The notes under the pieces were generated by a model that saw only the letters and a program-made list of their open reading frames with translations, was not told the origin of the DNA and did not search any database. From NCBI RefSeq assembly GCF_012273895.1, contig NC_052108.1, positions 868,001 to 932,000 on the forward strand: 64,000 nt of DNA. Direction: 5' to 3'. This document shows positions 11,178 through 23,830 of this stretch, piece by piece. Each line of letters opens with the position of its first letter. Position 1 is the stretch's first letter. The stretch is from Zerene cesonia (Eukaryota > Arthropoda > Insecta > Lepidoptera > Pieridae). The position numbers and the translations under genes are program-made.

Positions 11178-12342
11178 TAAACTAATATTTAGAAAGTTTG
11201 TCTCAGAACATACCATAACTTTTAGATAAGATATGGATACCTAGTCTGTAGCACGGGTATTCCAAACGTTGAGACGTTTGATCGAGCGATAACGCAAATG
11301 CCGCGGTCCCAAAGACCGGGATGAAATTGATTTATCTCCGGGGATCCGTAACAATCCGTCTAGTTGCCTCCACGTATCTCGTGAACCGTATGAGCGCGAT
11401 GACAGGAGATAACTCGATAATGCTGGTGTCTGTTTATTGCTAATGTTTATGGAATGTTTATTATTGTATTAGAAAAGGTTTGTTTAGTATATTAATCTAG
11501 AACTACGCATCTATTCAAAAAATCAAAAATCTAATAAAAAATCTATTCAAAAATTGTCTTCTTTTCTTGTGTACGCTTTTATTGGCTTGTTCTTTTTAGA
11601 AATGTCTGCACATCTTCATTATTATTTATTGATATGCTAAATAAATGTAAGTGTCGTATACCACCTGCTTGTAAATAAATCCGATACACTAAACTGCCCC
11701 TTCGCTGTGTCCAATAAAAAATTGTTTTTGGTCTCGACCCTAACTGAGAAATTTCCGTATTGTTTATGTAGAAAATATACTAAACAGATAAATCTTAACT
11801 CAAACTCGATTAGACAAGAGTTCTCTCTACGTAGAAATGCACAAGTATTCCATTATGTAACCACCGATGTAAGCACGAGGGCGATTTATTTCCCGCGGAT
11901 CGTATACATCGACAATTTATATCCAATCTGTTGAGACAAGCGACTCGCCACGCAATTTCCGCCCGCCATGGAAACCGATCAGTGAATTATTGTCGAGATG
12001 GAGTTGCTGTGATCGAAACTTAACAACATTAATAGTTTTCTGTTTCAGCACTGTTGAAATATTACTTCGCAATCTATTTTTGTTTAAAAGTTCATGATCA
12101 CGAAGCTACTGTTCATATTTAAGATTTTTAGAACTATTTGCCTTAAAACATATGGACCTTTCTTTGCCTGATGATGATTCTTTGCCTGATTACCTCCTTC
12201 TTTGTGTTTAAAATGTTTATTATATTTGATTTCAAATAATTAGGACATAACACAGTTACCTATTACGAACCCATATTTTATCTTTAAAAAATTATCTACA
12301 CTAATATTATTGTAAGACGAAACTTTTGTATATTTGTAACCA

Positions 12343-12508
12343 TCGAATTTTTGATTCTTAGACATGCCGGTTTCCTCACGATGTTTTCTTCACCGTTTCG
12401 AGCACTGGTGATGTTATCTACATGTACAGATAAATTGAAAAATCAATTTATTTCCGATTTATCGATGTTGACGTCCAAGGTCCTCACCACTGAGCCACCA
12501 CTGCTTTA
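12343..12508 (-). mobile_element. SINE-B copy (tRNA-headed), 3'-truncated
   Basis: Minus-strand copy of the SINE seen full length at 58602-58923. It retains the tRNA-like head (GTGGCTCAGTGGTGAG) and the region around AACATCGTGAGGAAACCGGC, but the B box is damaged and the (ATG)n tail is missing. Confidence 0.7.
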
Positions 12509-13094
12509 ACGGTAGCTAATTTTTAACTTTCTTAAATATTAGAAAATTTTCTTAATATGCTGATTACAAAGCAAGTATTTAATAGCGTTGACCACTCACT
12601 GCATTGTGCATAACGAACATTGTTTAAAATAGCCTTCAACCCTATTGTATACAAGAAAATAAAACTCACCCTCAAGAAAGTTGAAAGGTATGTAAAATCT
12701 GTTTTCTGAGTAAGCCAATCCGTGGCTCAATTTCCTATCAAGACTGATCCGATCCATTCATCGCGGAAACGAGATGGCGGCGGTTCTCACTTAATTATAC
12801 TTGCATGAAATGAACTGTGAAGACGCCTGGAATATCTATGAGTATTCTTGGTACGGTGGTTGAGCAATACGCGGGAACTGGTATTGGCTTCGATTTTCAG
12901 GTAAAGAGACTTACCATAAACACTGTTTTATTATAGGCGTAGTCTCATTACGTATTTACAGGAAAAAATAAATAAAGTAGCGATAATTGATAAGAAATGG
13001 TAAGTGAAGTTAAATCCTACAGGCTTTTCATTTTATTCGTCTGTGAATATTGTTTTAGAGACCAATTGGTGTCCATCAAGTTATTTTTTGGTAA

Positions 13095-13235
13095 TTAAAA
13101 ACTTTTTAACGGATTTTAAACGCGATTTATTTATTATTATCGTTTCGAACACTTTACAGCGGGCGTTTAATCCGTTAAAAGGTGTTTAATTTCTAAATGT
13201 ATAATACTCGCGTAAAATCAAACACAAGAAAAAAT
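13095..13235 (+). repeat. Unnamed interspersed repeat (GTTTCGAACACTTTACAGCG family)
   Basis: Contains TTTTTAACGGATTTTAAACG, GTTTCGAACACTTTACAGCG and an end reading TAATACTCGCGTAAAATCAA. The same blocks occur inverted at 33487-33652 and 43827-43908. I do not recognise its class. Confidence 0.6.
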
Positions 13236-13360
13236 ATTTTTTGGTGTTTATCAATTTAGCGATATTTTTTATTGTTTTTGGATCAATCATAAGCGCAGAA
13301 AAAATGTTAATTGATAAACATATTATTACATTTCTAATTCATTTCATGAAATTAAAAACC

Positions 13361-13399
13361 AAAAACTACTGTGTCATTTAAAATAACACAGTAGTTTTT
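13361..13399. repeat. 14 bp-arm hairpin
   Basis: Perfect arms AAAAACTACTGTGT and ACACAGTAGTTTTT around an 11 nt loop. Too short for a pre-miRNA; likely a foldback fragment. Confidence 0.6.
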
Positions 13400-13628
13400 T
13401 TTATTCGTAGTTGTTTTTTTATTCATTTAAAGTATGCAAAATGAGAAATGTCATGATAAATGGACTATTAAAATGATTGTGTATTCAATGTAATCTGCTT
13501 ACATATATTTGTATGATTATAATTAATTCCAGTTAAACATGATAAATATCCACACATTAACGAGCATAATGAAATTAATTGTGGAGTTTGCTAATTATTA
13601 ACTCATCGCAATATTTATATAAACAACT

Positions 13629-13719
13629 NNNNNNNNNNNNNNNNNNNNNNNNNNNNNNNNNNNNNNNNNNNNNNNNNNNNNNNNNNNNNNNNNNNNNNNN
13701 NNNNNNNNNNNNNNNNNNN
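13629..13719. other. Assembly gap, 91 N
   Basis: Ends exactly inside a Lep1-like Helitron. The missing 3' portion of that element would be about 70 nt, so the gap probably hides it. Confidence 0.98.
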
Positions 13720-13850
13720 TATGTTATTCCAGTTGTCCAGCTGTCTACGTACCAAATTTTATTGCAATCGGTTCAGTAGTCTTTGCGTGAAAGAGCAGCA
13801 AACACACACACATCCTTACAAACTTTCGCATTTATAATATTAAGTAGGAT
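13720..13850 (-). mobile_element. Lep1-like Helitron, 3' end lost in gap
   Basis: Matches the window's 200 bp consensus from the middle (TTATTCCAGTTGTCCAGCTG) to the 5' end (on minus TCCTACTTAATATTATAAAT). Its CTAG terminus falls in the adjoining 91-N gap. Confidence 0.85.
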
Positions 13851-14318
13851 ATCGTACTCGCAACATGCTTTAATTTATTTATAATATTTCGAAGCGACAT
13901 GTAAATTTTAAATTACACAATTGTATGTGACCTCATATAATTTTAATCTCCAATAAACTTCCTTGTTAATATTTATGGAATCATGTCCGATATTTACATA
14001 AGCTTCGTTACAAAACGGTTTTAACAATGCGGTAACAGACAATGGTCATCGTGACTCGTTGTAGAGAAAATTAATTAATAAAATGATCACTTTATTCGTT
14101 ATTAATACATTCATTGGACGTGTATCCGCTGGATTTCACTTTTATCGATGTGTAATAGTATTTCAGCTTATACAATAGGGGTCTTCCATTATACATGATG
14201 ATTTTGCAACTTCCATCCAACCCGCCTCTCTTACATAACGTACGTTTTTAATACAAACGTTACATAACTTCTAGATTTGCATAAGATCAATAAAACAATG
14301 ACTGATTATTCATTCAAA

Positions 14319-15318
14319 NNNNNNNNNNNNNNNNNNNNNNNNNNNNNNNNNNNNNNNNNNNNNNNNNNNNNNNNNNNNNNNNNNNNNNNNNNNNNNNNNN
14401 NNNNNNNNNNNNNNNNNNNNNNNNNNNNNNNNNNNNNNNNNNNNNNNNNNNNNNNNNNNNNNNNNNNNNNNNNNNNNNNNNNNNNNNNNNNNNNNNNNNN
14501 NNNNNNNNNNNNNNNNNNNNNNNNNNNNNNNNNNNNNNNNNNNNNNNNNNNNNNNNNNNNNNNNNNNNNNNNNNNNNNNNNNNNNNNNNNNNNNNNNNNN
14601 NNNNNNNNNNNNNNNNNNNNNNNNNNNNNNNNNNNNNNNNNNNNNNNNNNNNNNNNNNNNNNNNNNNNNNNNNNNNNNNNNNNNNNNNNNNNNNNNNNNN
14701 NNNNNNNNNNNNNNNNNNNNNNNNNNNNNNNNNNNNNNNNNNNNNNNNNNNNNNNNNNNNNNNNNNNNNNNNNNNNNNNNNNNNNNNNNNNNNNNNNNNN
14801 NNNNNNNNNNNNNNNNNNNNNNNNNNNNNNNNNNNNNNNNNNNNNNNNNNNNNNNNNNNNNNNNNNNNNNNNNNNNNNNNNNNNNNNNNNNNNNNNNNNN
14901 NNNNNNNNNNNNNNNNNNNNNNNNNNNNNNNNNNNNNNNNNNNNNNNNNNNNNNNNNNNNNNNNNNNNNNNNNNNNNNNNNNNNNNNNNNNNNNNNNNNN
15001 NNNNNNNNNNNNNNNNNNNNNNNNNNNNNNNNNNNNNNNNNNNNNNNNNNNNNNNNNNNNNNNNNNNNNNNNNNNNNNNNNNNNNNNNNNNNNNNNNNNN
15101 NNNNNNNNNNNNNNNNNNNNNNNNNNNNNNNNNNNNNNNNNNNNNNNNNNNNNNNNNNNNNNNNNNNNNNNNNNNNNNNNNNNNNNNNNNNNNNNNNNNN
15201 NNNNNNNNNNNNNNNNNNNNNNNNNNNNNNNNNNNNNNNNNNNNNNNNNNNNNNNNNNNNNNNNNNNNNNNNNNNNNNNNNNNNNNNNNNNNNNNNNNNN
15301 NNNNNNNNNNNNNNNNNN
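14319..15318. other. Assembly gap, exactly 1000 N
   Basis: A placeholder gap of unknown true size. Its right edge falls inside a Lep1-like element, suggesting repeat-induced breakage. Confidence 0.98.
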
Positions 15319-15484
15319 TATCGGGATAAAAAGTTGCCTATATGTTATTCCAGTTGTCCAGCTGTCTACGTACCAAATTTCATTGCAATCGTTTCAAAAA
15401 TCGCATTGTTCAGTAGTCTTCGCGTGAAAGAGCAACAAACACACACAAATCCTTACAAACTTTCGAATTTATAATATTAGTAGG
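15319..15484 (-). mobile_element. Lep1-like Helitron, 3' end lost in gap, with internal insertion
   Basis: Same family and orientation as the copy at 13720. It carries an extra block of about 18 nt between GCAATCG and TTCAGTAG that no other copy has. The 3' end lies in the 1000-N gap. Confidence 0.85.
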
Positions 15485-15727
15485 AAGTAAGATTTGGTCT
15501 AGATCTGGTATTTTAAAAACTTGTTAAAAATAATATATTTTTTATGTATCCACTCCCACGTATAATGGATAATAAAAAAAAGTCTAATTATTACGCTGAT
15601 ATTTGGATAGTTACATATCCATAATAATATTTAATGAAGCTACTAAACTTCACGTGATTTATGAACGTTACATCGAGAAAAAGTATCGTTGCATTTATCA
15701 GTTATTGGTGGATTTCAGGCTATTGTG

Positions 15728-15850
15728 ATTCAGGTTGCCTGCAGGAGATTGCTGTTGAGCAATAAGGCCGCCCTATCGTACGATTGCACTTTTCGTTACA
15801 TTGTTTTATTACGTTATAGTTTGTACAATTAAGTGTTAGAAATAAATGAT
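15728..15850 (+). mobile_element. LINE 3' end relic
   Basis: Block reading GGTTGCCTGCAGGAGATTGC, then AGCAATAAGGCCGCCC and an AT-rich tail ending in AATAAATGATAA. The same signature is found at 30770-30905 and inverted at 48047-48250, next to reverse-transcriptase coding sequence, so I read these as non-LTR retrotransposon 3' ends. Confidence 0.6.
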
Positions 15851-15879
15851 AATAGTTTTCCTCGCGGTTTAACTCACGT

Positions 15880-16007
15880 AGTATCTGCTGCTATATAGCC
15901 TAAAGTCTTTCTTTACACTGAAATAATTTTTCAAATTGGACCCGCAGTTCCTGATGTGAGAGCGTTCAAACAGACATGCTCTTCGTCTTTATACTATCAG
16001 AATAGCT
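15880..16007 (-). mobile_element. Degenerate subfamily-2 Helitron abutting exon 6 donor
   Basis: Blocks ACACTGAAATAATTTTTCAA, CAGTTCCTGATGTGAGAGCG and TTTATACTATCAGAATAG align with the subfamily-2 consensus. Its 5' end lies about 15 nt from the last base of exon 6 (16022). Confidence 0.55.
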
Positions 16008-16021
16008 TAGGGACTACTTAC

Positions 16022-16217
16022 TGCGGCTCATACTCCGTGAGCAACTCCTCGAAGTGCACGCGTATGGTGTGCGCGGGCGGCGCGCGCACCTCGCTCACGC
16101 AGTCCGCGTCGTCCGGGTATGGGCGAGGGAAGCCCGGGCTGGACACCGTCGCGTGCTGGTGCGTGTGCGACAGCACGATCGTCTCGTTGCACTGGACGCG
16201 GGACGATTTGTATGGAT
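16022..16217 (-). CDS. Exon 6 of CUB/C-type lectin gene: first half of CUB3
   Basis: 196 nt, acceptor AG at 16219-16218 (TTTCAG), donor GT at 16021-16020 (CA|GTAAGT). It completes split Asp533 (G|AT) and leaves two bases of His598. It encodes residues 534-597: C542-N-E-T (a glycosylation sequon), the CUB hallmark S-S-P-G-F-P-R-P-Y-P at 558-567, C572 closing the first CUB disulfide, then strands around T-I-R-V-H-F-E-E-L. GC-rich codon use stands out against the introns. A degenerate Helitron ends about 15 nt beyond the donor. Confidence 0.93.
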
Positions 16218-17039
16218 CTGAAAGGGACAAATTAATAAAGTGGAAGGAAACTTATGACAAGGCGCTCCGCCTAAATAAAATAAAATAAAACTTCTAGTCC
16301 TTTGATTTCTATTACATGGGGTTATAAACTTTTAATAAACCCCCTGTCAAACCATACCAAAAGACTATAATCCAACACAAGAAAATACTAGCATATTACA
16401 TTAACTACGGGTTTGTAGAAACAATGTCTCAAAGGAAGGTTTCAACAATATGCACAAGACATAACTTGTACATACATACACAAATGATCCTTCTTGGGTG
16501 GAAGGCAAATGAACTAGCTCAATTTAAAGCTACAGGTTAAGAAAGTTCTATTTATCTCCATGTTTATATGTGATGTAATTTCTTGACTATGTCATTAGTT
16601 GGAAAAACACTTCTTGTATAGCATTTTGTAATGATGTGCCCATATATAACACAAACAAAAAAGGGCTCAGAAAATTTGCAATTTTTCCTCACGAATATAT
16701 ATCTATTATATAAGCAGCAATTAAAACCATTGATCAGGCTTAAACATCCTCCAATTTCTGTAACCCTAATGTATTCCAAATAAAATAAAAGGGAGAGATA
16801 ACAAGCCAATGAAGTTATCTCAACACATTTCACATGCTATTTGAAATTCATTCATTGCTATTCAGTAGAGAGCGAATACAATATGGTATAAGGATATAAT
16901 GGTATTCAAACAAATCTTATTCTTTGTTATTTTCATCATTTTATGCAATGTTCGTTCGGTTTTCTATTATTATTGAAAATAATATCATGAGTGTATGGCT
17001 TTGTATAACTCTACGTTAGTATTAGGGTATGATTTGCAA

Positions 17040-17208
17040 TCTATAATAATATTATAAAGCTGAAGAGATTGTTTGTTTGTTTGTTTGAACGCGCTAATCT
17101 CAGGAACTACTGGTCCGTTTTGAAAAATTAATTTAGTTTTAGATAGACCATTTATTGAAAAAGACTAGTCTATATATATTTATAGACGAAGCCGGGGCGG
17201 ACAGCTAG
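17040..17208 (+). mobile_element. Helitron-like element, subfamily 2
   Basis: Starts TCTATAATAATATTATAAAG and ends CGGGGCGGACAGCTAG followed by T. The internal core GAACGCGCTAATCTCAGGAA matches the copies at 3445 and 51935. Confidence 0.75.
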
Positions 17209-18965
17209 TATTCAATTTACAATACAATATAATACACTATACTTTATTCAACACAAATAAATGAGGAAGACTAACGAACGAAGATGAAGGAAACAAGAAA
17301 GAAAAGATACAGTTATCAGGTTAAATAGGCCTATACGTTTATAAGCGAGCGAGTCTCTGCCAGGCAACCTTTATATAGAACAAATCTAATTTAACAATAT
17401 CAGTTACATAACGTACGTGATTACGTAATTTCAAATGTAAAGGATTCAATTTTCTTAATTTTATTTTCGTTTCATGTAATCAATAATAATAATCTTATTG
17501 TGACCTTCAAATAATATAACGAGAAGTTAAATGATGTTTAAGCAAAACTATGTAATTATATTAACACATTTTAAAGTTGGTTTGAGTTATCTAAGAGGGT
17601 TTGTTTGCAGAAGTTGAATTAATGTAAAGAGAAGTTAGCGAGTCCCCCCGGAGACTCATCACAAGAAATATTTCAATTGTTTTATTATTATGGTACTTTC
17701 ATTTCAAATAATATTACTTACTGTAATGCTGCGCATACAAGTGTTTGATATATAATATTGTATAAGTAATATTTTCTATTTATTGAGCAGTTCTTCGAAG
17801 TATTTCATAAATAGTGTGAAATTCTTAAATTTTTGTTTTCTTGCAATTAAATGTTAAAAATAATACAATGAAATGATATTTACTTCAAATTATTTTTATA
17901 CTTTATAGCGTATAAATACTCATATTAGATATATAATTATAGCACTGGTGTGAATTGAAGTCGTATTTAAATAAAAATATATAAAGAAATATTTGTACGC
18001 GCATATCTTCTAAACGACCAAAGAAGATATTTGTCAAATAATACAAAATATCAGAGTCAATAATAAAAAATTCTAGTGATATGTCATGCATTTAAAGCAA
18101 TACAATAAAAAAGAACAATATATTCATCAACAGTCGTCAATCAATATTCAATTTTAAAAACTGGCTTTGGGATAAAATTAAATCGATTCAAATAGATACA
18201 CGATTCGTAAGATACAATCAATTTATTTCGAATAATTGTTTGCCAATTTTGTTTCGGTAAATCTTAATTGGCCTATTCAATATAGAACAAAGGAAGCAAA
18301 TTTAATTTTATACTCTCCACGTTTGCTTTTTTGTATTGAAATATATACTGATTATAACATTGTCACAATCTCAAAGTTTCATTTATCTTCTATCACATCG
18401 CGCTATTTTGAATATTAACTATTAACTTTATACTGATACTTTGAGCCCTACAAAAATAAATTTGTAATTATATCATGCATTTAAAGATTTATCTTCTTAT
18501 GAATTGAAATATTTGGTATCTACAACAGAACACTTTTACTATAATAATATATATGACAATAATATATGACATTGCTGTAAAAAAATCAGTTTAAATATTC
18601 GCATTGCAAACAAATTTAAGCATTACTTCTATATAAATAAAAATTGTAACTCACTGCACGCGTAGCAGATCGACTCATGATCTCCTGTTATCGGCTACGA
18701 AACCCAATGCAAAGCATTACGGTTACAGGGGATTTGCTACGCTTTACATATTGTTTCGCCCGGAATGTACGGAATTAGCATAGACTACTGTCTACAGCTT
18801 TTTGCGTTAGCGATCGAGCTACGAGCTACGGATTTTAGCTTCAAATTTAAAGTTAGAAATTTACAAGAATCAAATAATATAATATGTTTAAATGACGTGT
18901 CATGTTTAAAATAAGCGTGTATAGACGAATCTCATTAGAGGTCTAAAATTGAATATCACAATTAG

Positions 18966-19184
18966 TAATTATAAATGCGAAAACCTAATGAACTGAACTA
19001 CTTAACCGATGTGGATGAAATTGGGTTCGTAAATAGTTTGACACCCGATAAAGGCCATAGTTTTTATTCCAATAATTTCACTGGTAAGGTACTATATACT
19101 ATATACGGTACTATGCGAGAAATATCCCGGAAAAAAAAACTGTTCCTTTGACTACGAGGACGAAGCCGTGGGCGGAAAGCTATT
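18966..19184 (+). mobile_element. Helitron-like element, subfamily 4
   Basis: Begins AATTATAAATGCGAAAACC, carries the common core motif (ACTTAACCGATGTGGATGAAA) and ends GCCGTGGGCGGAAAGCTA, an eroded CTAG terminus. Confidence 0.55.
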
Positions 19185-19462
19185 ATCACAATAAAATAAC
19201 TTTTCTGTTTGTAACATATGTAGGTACATCAGAACCACTGAATGGTATTGGATGAATTCGATATGTAGATATCGCGTCGAAACTTCGAGAACCTTTTTGT
19301 CCCGATAATAAAGGATGAAAGAGGTGAAACAGGCAATGGGAATTTGTATGGCGTACGGCTTTCATATGAATTGCAACCGAACAGATTCAAACGAACGTAA
19401 ATAAATAATTGTCGTTCAATACAACAGAAGCAACAAAGTTGATAACAGCGAGGCGGTCTCGT

Positions 19463-19474
19463 TAACCGCGGTTA
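19463..19474. promoter_or_regulatory. Palindrome TAACCGCGGTTA
   Basis: A 12 bp perfect palindrome holding two back-to-back AACCGC half-sites that resemble Runt-type binding cores. It lies in a GC-richer non-repetitive patch of intron 5. Function is conjectural. Confidence 0.2.
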
Positions 19475-19867
19475 TAATCGTAAAAATGCCGTTAAAATGA
19501 CGACTCATAACTCTTCCGTATATCTTAAAGTTCAAAGCATCAACCCCCTTTAAATGCACTGAGATTGCTTTTTTTATCTGTATTTAATAGTCTGATAAAC
19601 CCGGTTATGAGTTTATTCGTTTTAAACACGTTTTGACTAAATTTAAACCTATAAAGTTTCGTTTCTCTGTATATTTATATAGAAGAGCTTTTAATCATTC
19701 TGTAGGTAACGATTTAAGAAACTTTTGTTTTTATTCAGAGTTGAAATATGAAATATAGGACTATATAATATACTACCTTTATGGTCTTCTAGTTAGAGTG
19801 TTAACCTCTTTAAAGTTTGTATTTCGAGACGTTTGCTGAAAATGAGTATGACGATGTTATATAACAA

Positions 19868-20078
19868 CTAGTTGCATGCCCTGGCTCCGCTCGGGTTTTT
19901 TTTTTTTTTTTGCCTCATATGAAATTTTAAAAATTATATATATTCCTATCTTTTAACTTAGATCAAACTGCACATAGAGTGGAGATTTACTTAAAATCGG
20001 TAGAGTAATTTAGGAGTCCATCGCGAACAATACATAAATCACGATGTGACACGTGATTTATATACGAGTATATTAAGA
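19868..20078 (-). mobile_element. Helitron-like element, subfamily 3
   Basis: On the minus strand it ends GCATGCAACTAG followed by T. Internal blocks match 10997-11177, and it carries a 16-T homopolymer after CTCCGCTCGGG. Confidence 0.65.
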
Positions 20079-20483
20079 TATGTGTGCATTTGAAGGAACT
20101 GATTGTGATTTATCTGTGTAGCCAAACAATATGTTGGCTTCACTCACTCACTATTTTCTCCCCTTCATTGATATTTGTTACACTATAGATGCATAATTAT
20201 CACTTAATCTTCTACAAATATAGCGCAATATGGAGGTCATGTCATCAATTTAAATATATGGGGTCTACTAAGACAATTTTTTAGCAAATGTCTTATAATA
20301 ATCAGTTTACTTTACAATTGAAATCTATTTTAATACTTTAGCACACAAAATAATAAACTTACATACCGCGTCTTTGTAAGTCAGCTATATTATCAGATTT
20401 AGGAAGGGTTTAGGCTATAATCGACTACGATTGTCAAGTGCAGGGTAACAAATTATACATTTCGTCTATTTAATTTTTAACTG

Positions 20484-20698
20484 TTGGACATGCGGGCTTC
20501 CTTACGATGTTTCTTCACAGATTGTTTGTGGCTATGTGCAAATATTATTACTATAAATAATGCTTAAAACTGTGAAGGAAAACATCGTGAGGAAACCGGC
20601 ATGTCCAAGAATCAAAAGTTCGACGACATGTGACATCTGCCAACCCGCACTTGGCCAGCGTGGAGGATTATGGCCTGAACCCTCATGATGATGATGAT
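20484..20698 (+). mobile_element. SINE-B fragment with inverted duplication
   Basis: The plus-strand segment 20570-20698 is a 5'-truncated SINE-B ending in its (ATG)n tail. Its first 39 nt (CTGTGAAGGAAAACATCGTG onward) are repeated in inverted orientation at 20484-20520 with a few differences, separated by 49 nt, making a foldback. Confidence 0.75.
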
Positions 20699-21102
20699 GT
20701 GCAAATATTATGACATTTAATCATTGGCCGGCGCATCTAGTGTCAAACGCTTTGAAATATTTTTATTTCTATTTCACATCGTATCTTTAATTTGCACGCA
20801 ACAATTGCGCATAACACGAGTCGATAATGTGGCAGGCATAAAATTCCCATTAAGTGAAATGGCTTGATATACTTAAATGTTATTGGCGTTATAGGGATGG
20901 TCGTTAACTCGATACGTGACAACTGTGAGTGGGTTATTAACCTTTTGGGGTATATTTCAAATTGGCTGTTGCTAACGAATGCATTTACGACTTTGCAAAC
21001 AACTTTACCTTTATTTTATGCAAGTTTTAACGTTCTATATAAGTCTTATAGACAAAGGCCGATTTAGCATACAATTCGGTAAAACTTTAATTAAAATTAA
21101 CG

Positions 21103-21328
21103 TATATTATATAACCGTATCCTTGGTACAGTGGTTAATGCGTGAGCGTAGAACCGAGGGCCCCTGGGTTCGATTCCCGATGAGTCGCATAAAAAGAATG
21201 TCTCAGTCTGGCAGGACACAGAAGGCTTATCACCTATTTGTCCATAAAGAAAATCGATCAGTGAAACAGATGTATATCATCTGCCCCATACTCCAGTAGG
21301 GGCCACGGGACTTCACTTTATATTATAT
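21103..21328 (+). mobile_element. SINE-A (tRNA-headed), with probable target-site duplication
   Basis: Head with an A box-like segment (TTGGTACAGTGGTTAATGCG) and an intact B box (GGGTTCGATTCCC), then a body ending CACGGGACTTCACTT. Flanked by the direct repeat TATATTATAT at 21103-21112 and 21319-21328; the site is AT-rich, so the duplication is likely rather than certain. A second copy lies at 49128-49342. Confidence 0.85.
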
Positions 21329-22671
21329 TATTTTTTTGCAAGTTGCTATATTCAATATAATTTCGTATAGAACAAAAATCAAATTCCAATAACAAACTTA
21401 CAATAACACGAGCTACTCTGCCAGAAAATAAATATTTTTCTCCATACTTTATGAAGGGTCTTCGTGTAGGGCAAGAGATATATCAAAACAAATAACAGGT
21501 TTCCGAGACCCTTTGTGCCTGTATCTATTGGTTATTGAGGTCAAAGTAAAGATGAAGACCAGTATTTATAAACATCTAAGAAATTATGTGAACGTTATCA
21601 ACTTTCTTTAATATCGCTTTCATATGCCTATTGTTATTTACAAAATACAGATTATATAAATGCGATATATTGCAAAGATACATCAACAGAATTACGTGAA
21701 GAGAATGTACTATAATAATAATTGTCAACGAACTTATTATATTTAATTTTTAGTTTTATAGCATTGAAATGCTTTATCAATGAGAGAATTATACATTTTA
21801 TACAAGAAATATCATTATATTTTCGCACTAACCGACGGACTATGATACATTAAATAAAATCAATTGGATATTTTATATACAGCTTTTATTTTAACATTAA
21901 CAGATAAAAAAGCACATGAGTGAAATCATCATTAGGATTTATATATTAAATGGGCAATTTATGCTTTTTAATGGCCTATTAATAATGATGACGGTGAGAA
22001 AGATTTAATATGGTAATGTTTTGAAATTCCTCAACATTACGAGAGGTCGTTTTGTTGTTATACATACTACGAGGGAAAATCGTCTGTCTGTAAAAGGCTC
22101 TTAGAGCTCTGAATCATCTACGGTAAATTTGTAACTTATATCACTCTTACTATATAATACATCGTGTAGCATACACTTGTAACGCATTGTGTTAAATAAT
22201 TAATACGTTCTATACTAAGCTATTCATATATAAGCAACCTAATTGAGGAATAGGTATGCAAAGCATCAAGGTATCCTAATTGACCTAGTTAATGTTTTAA
22301 TTAGTATTTCATTGTAGACACTTCTGGCAGTCGTATGTATCATCAAGAAAAGTTTAATACTTCGATATTATGCCAAATAAAATGGTCGGTAGAATTAACA
22401 ACTCATTTTCGTTTTATGCCGATTGACTGTTCTGCTATTTATTATTGAAATAACTGTTTGCTACTCGCTATGAATATTTCTTACGTAGTTTTACGATATT
22501 TGGTGCGTTATAATTATTCATTATTAGAAAGAAAAGATAGAAGATACCTCGAATCAAATGATTGTATTAAATACAAAATGAAAACATGATCAATCTAGCC
22601 CTCAGCTTTGCCCGCATTGTAAGATAAATCTCATTGAGATGAGATGTTGCATCGTGGTAAAATATAACATA

Positions 22672-22874
22672 CTAGCTGCGCAACATACTAGGTTTCACCC
22701 GCGTAAGTCCATATACTGCAGGAATATCGGGACAAAAAGTTGCTTATATGTTATTCCAGTTGTCCAGCTATCCTCATACCAAATTTCATTGCAATCGGTT
22801 CAGTAGTTTTTGCGTGAAAGAGCAACAAACACACACATCCTCACAAACTTTCGCATTTATAATATTAGTAGGAT
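22672..22874 (-). mobile_element. Lep1-like Helitron
   Basis: Near full length: minus-strand 5' TCCTACTAATATTATAAATG, 3' GCGCAGCTAG-type end damaged to TTGCGCAGCTAG, flanked by A on the 5' side and T on the 3' side as expected for Helitron insertion. The GC hairpin before CTAG is mutated. Confidence 0.88.
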
Positions 22875-23830
22875 AGCATATCAGCCGTCTAACTATATTA
22901 AAACAAAGATTATACCATAAAATCGGTCTGTATCAACGTGAACAAAAACGCAACAAACGAGAAATAGTTATTGTCATACAAAACAACAAACCAGCACCCA
23001 AAGATTCTTTGAACATGTACTTTGTAAATTTATCGGTAATAGAGGAATAAAAAACCGGTACTAAATGTGGTCACGGAATGGTTTTAGGTTAGTAGCTTAG
23101 CACGTTTCGTACTGCGTAAATATCCTTGCTGTAGCGCAGGCATATTGCCAGGACCACAAAGAGATTCTGGAGTTAAATAAAAAAAATAAAAAGAAAACGA
23201 AATATGTTAACAACGTTTAACACAGTATATGTGTATTTAAATGAATATGTATTATATACAGAAACAACGTCGGACGACGGCGATGTTCCTGTAGACAGAT
23301 TGCCGGTGATGTTGAAAATATCAATCATTGTGGGAAATAATTGTTTCCTCGTTTAATTTGTAACAAATATAAATGAATCATTGTATCAGAATTAGAAGAG
23401 AAATTGTAGATGTAGCCATACCACAAACAATCTATATAAAAACCAGCACTATTTACTCAGTATATTGTCATCATTATCTATCTATAGTAATGATAAAACG
23501 TTGAAGAGTATGTTTATTTGTACTCCAATAAATGAATCCCAAATGCTATAAGCGATATTATTACCACTGCCGAAGCCACGGCGGACACATCATTGTCATG
23601 AAATCGCCATAATTTAAATATGCTTTTAAATCATAGTACAAGTTAAGCAAAAGATTTAAAAAAATAAATGGCATAAACTGAAATATTCTCTGCCTCCCTA
23701 ATGTGGCATAGAGAGTGTCATTTGATGCATGACAATAGTGAACTACAAGTAGGTCGACTACGTGACAGGATGCATATGATTTTATGAAATAAACGGACTG
23801 CTTTATTTTCTATTGCATTTTATTAGGATA

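Larger units (their letters stand above)
7178..16021 (-). other. Intron 6 (8.8 kb) with GC-richer islands
   Basis: Contains a TTTTA microsatellite (7850-7878), an exon-like segment on the plus strand (9067-9123), a short hairpin (9452-9488), a candidate regulatory block (10334-10454), a Helitron-like element (10997-11177), a SINE remnant (12343-12508), an unnamed repeat (13095-13235), a hairpin (13361-13399), two gaps, two Lep1-like elements, a LINE 3' end and a worn Helitron next to exon 6. The islands at about 8960-9240, 10320-10520, 11230-11430, 11870-12020 and 12715-12910 look visibly less AT-rich than the surroundings, match none of the repeats in this window and have no long ORF. Confidence 0.8.

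Noticed and set aside
12770..12800. ATGGCGGCGG on the plus strand as a start codon
   Set aside because: The frame closes after six codons and has no donor.
14277..15329. 350-residue ORF
   Set aside because: Consists almost entirely of a 1000-N gap read as X; no real coding evidence.
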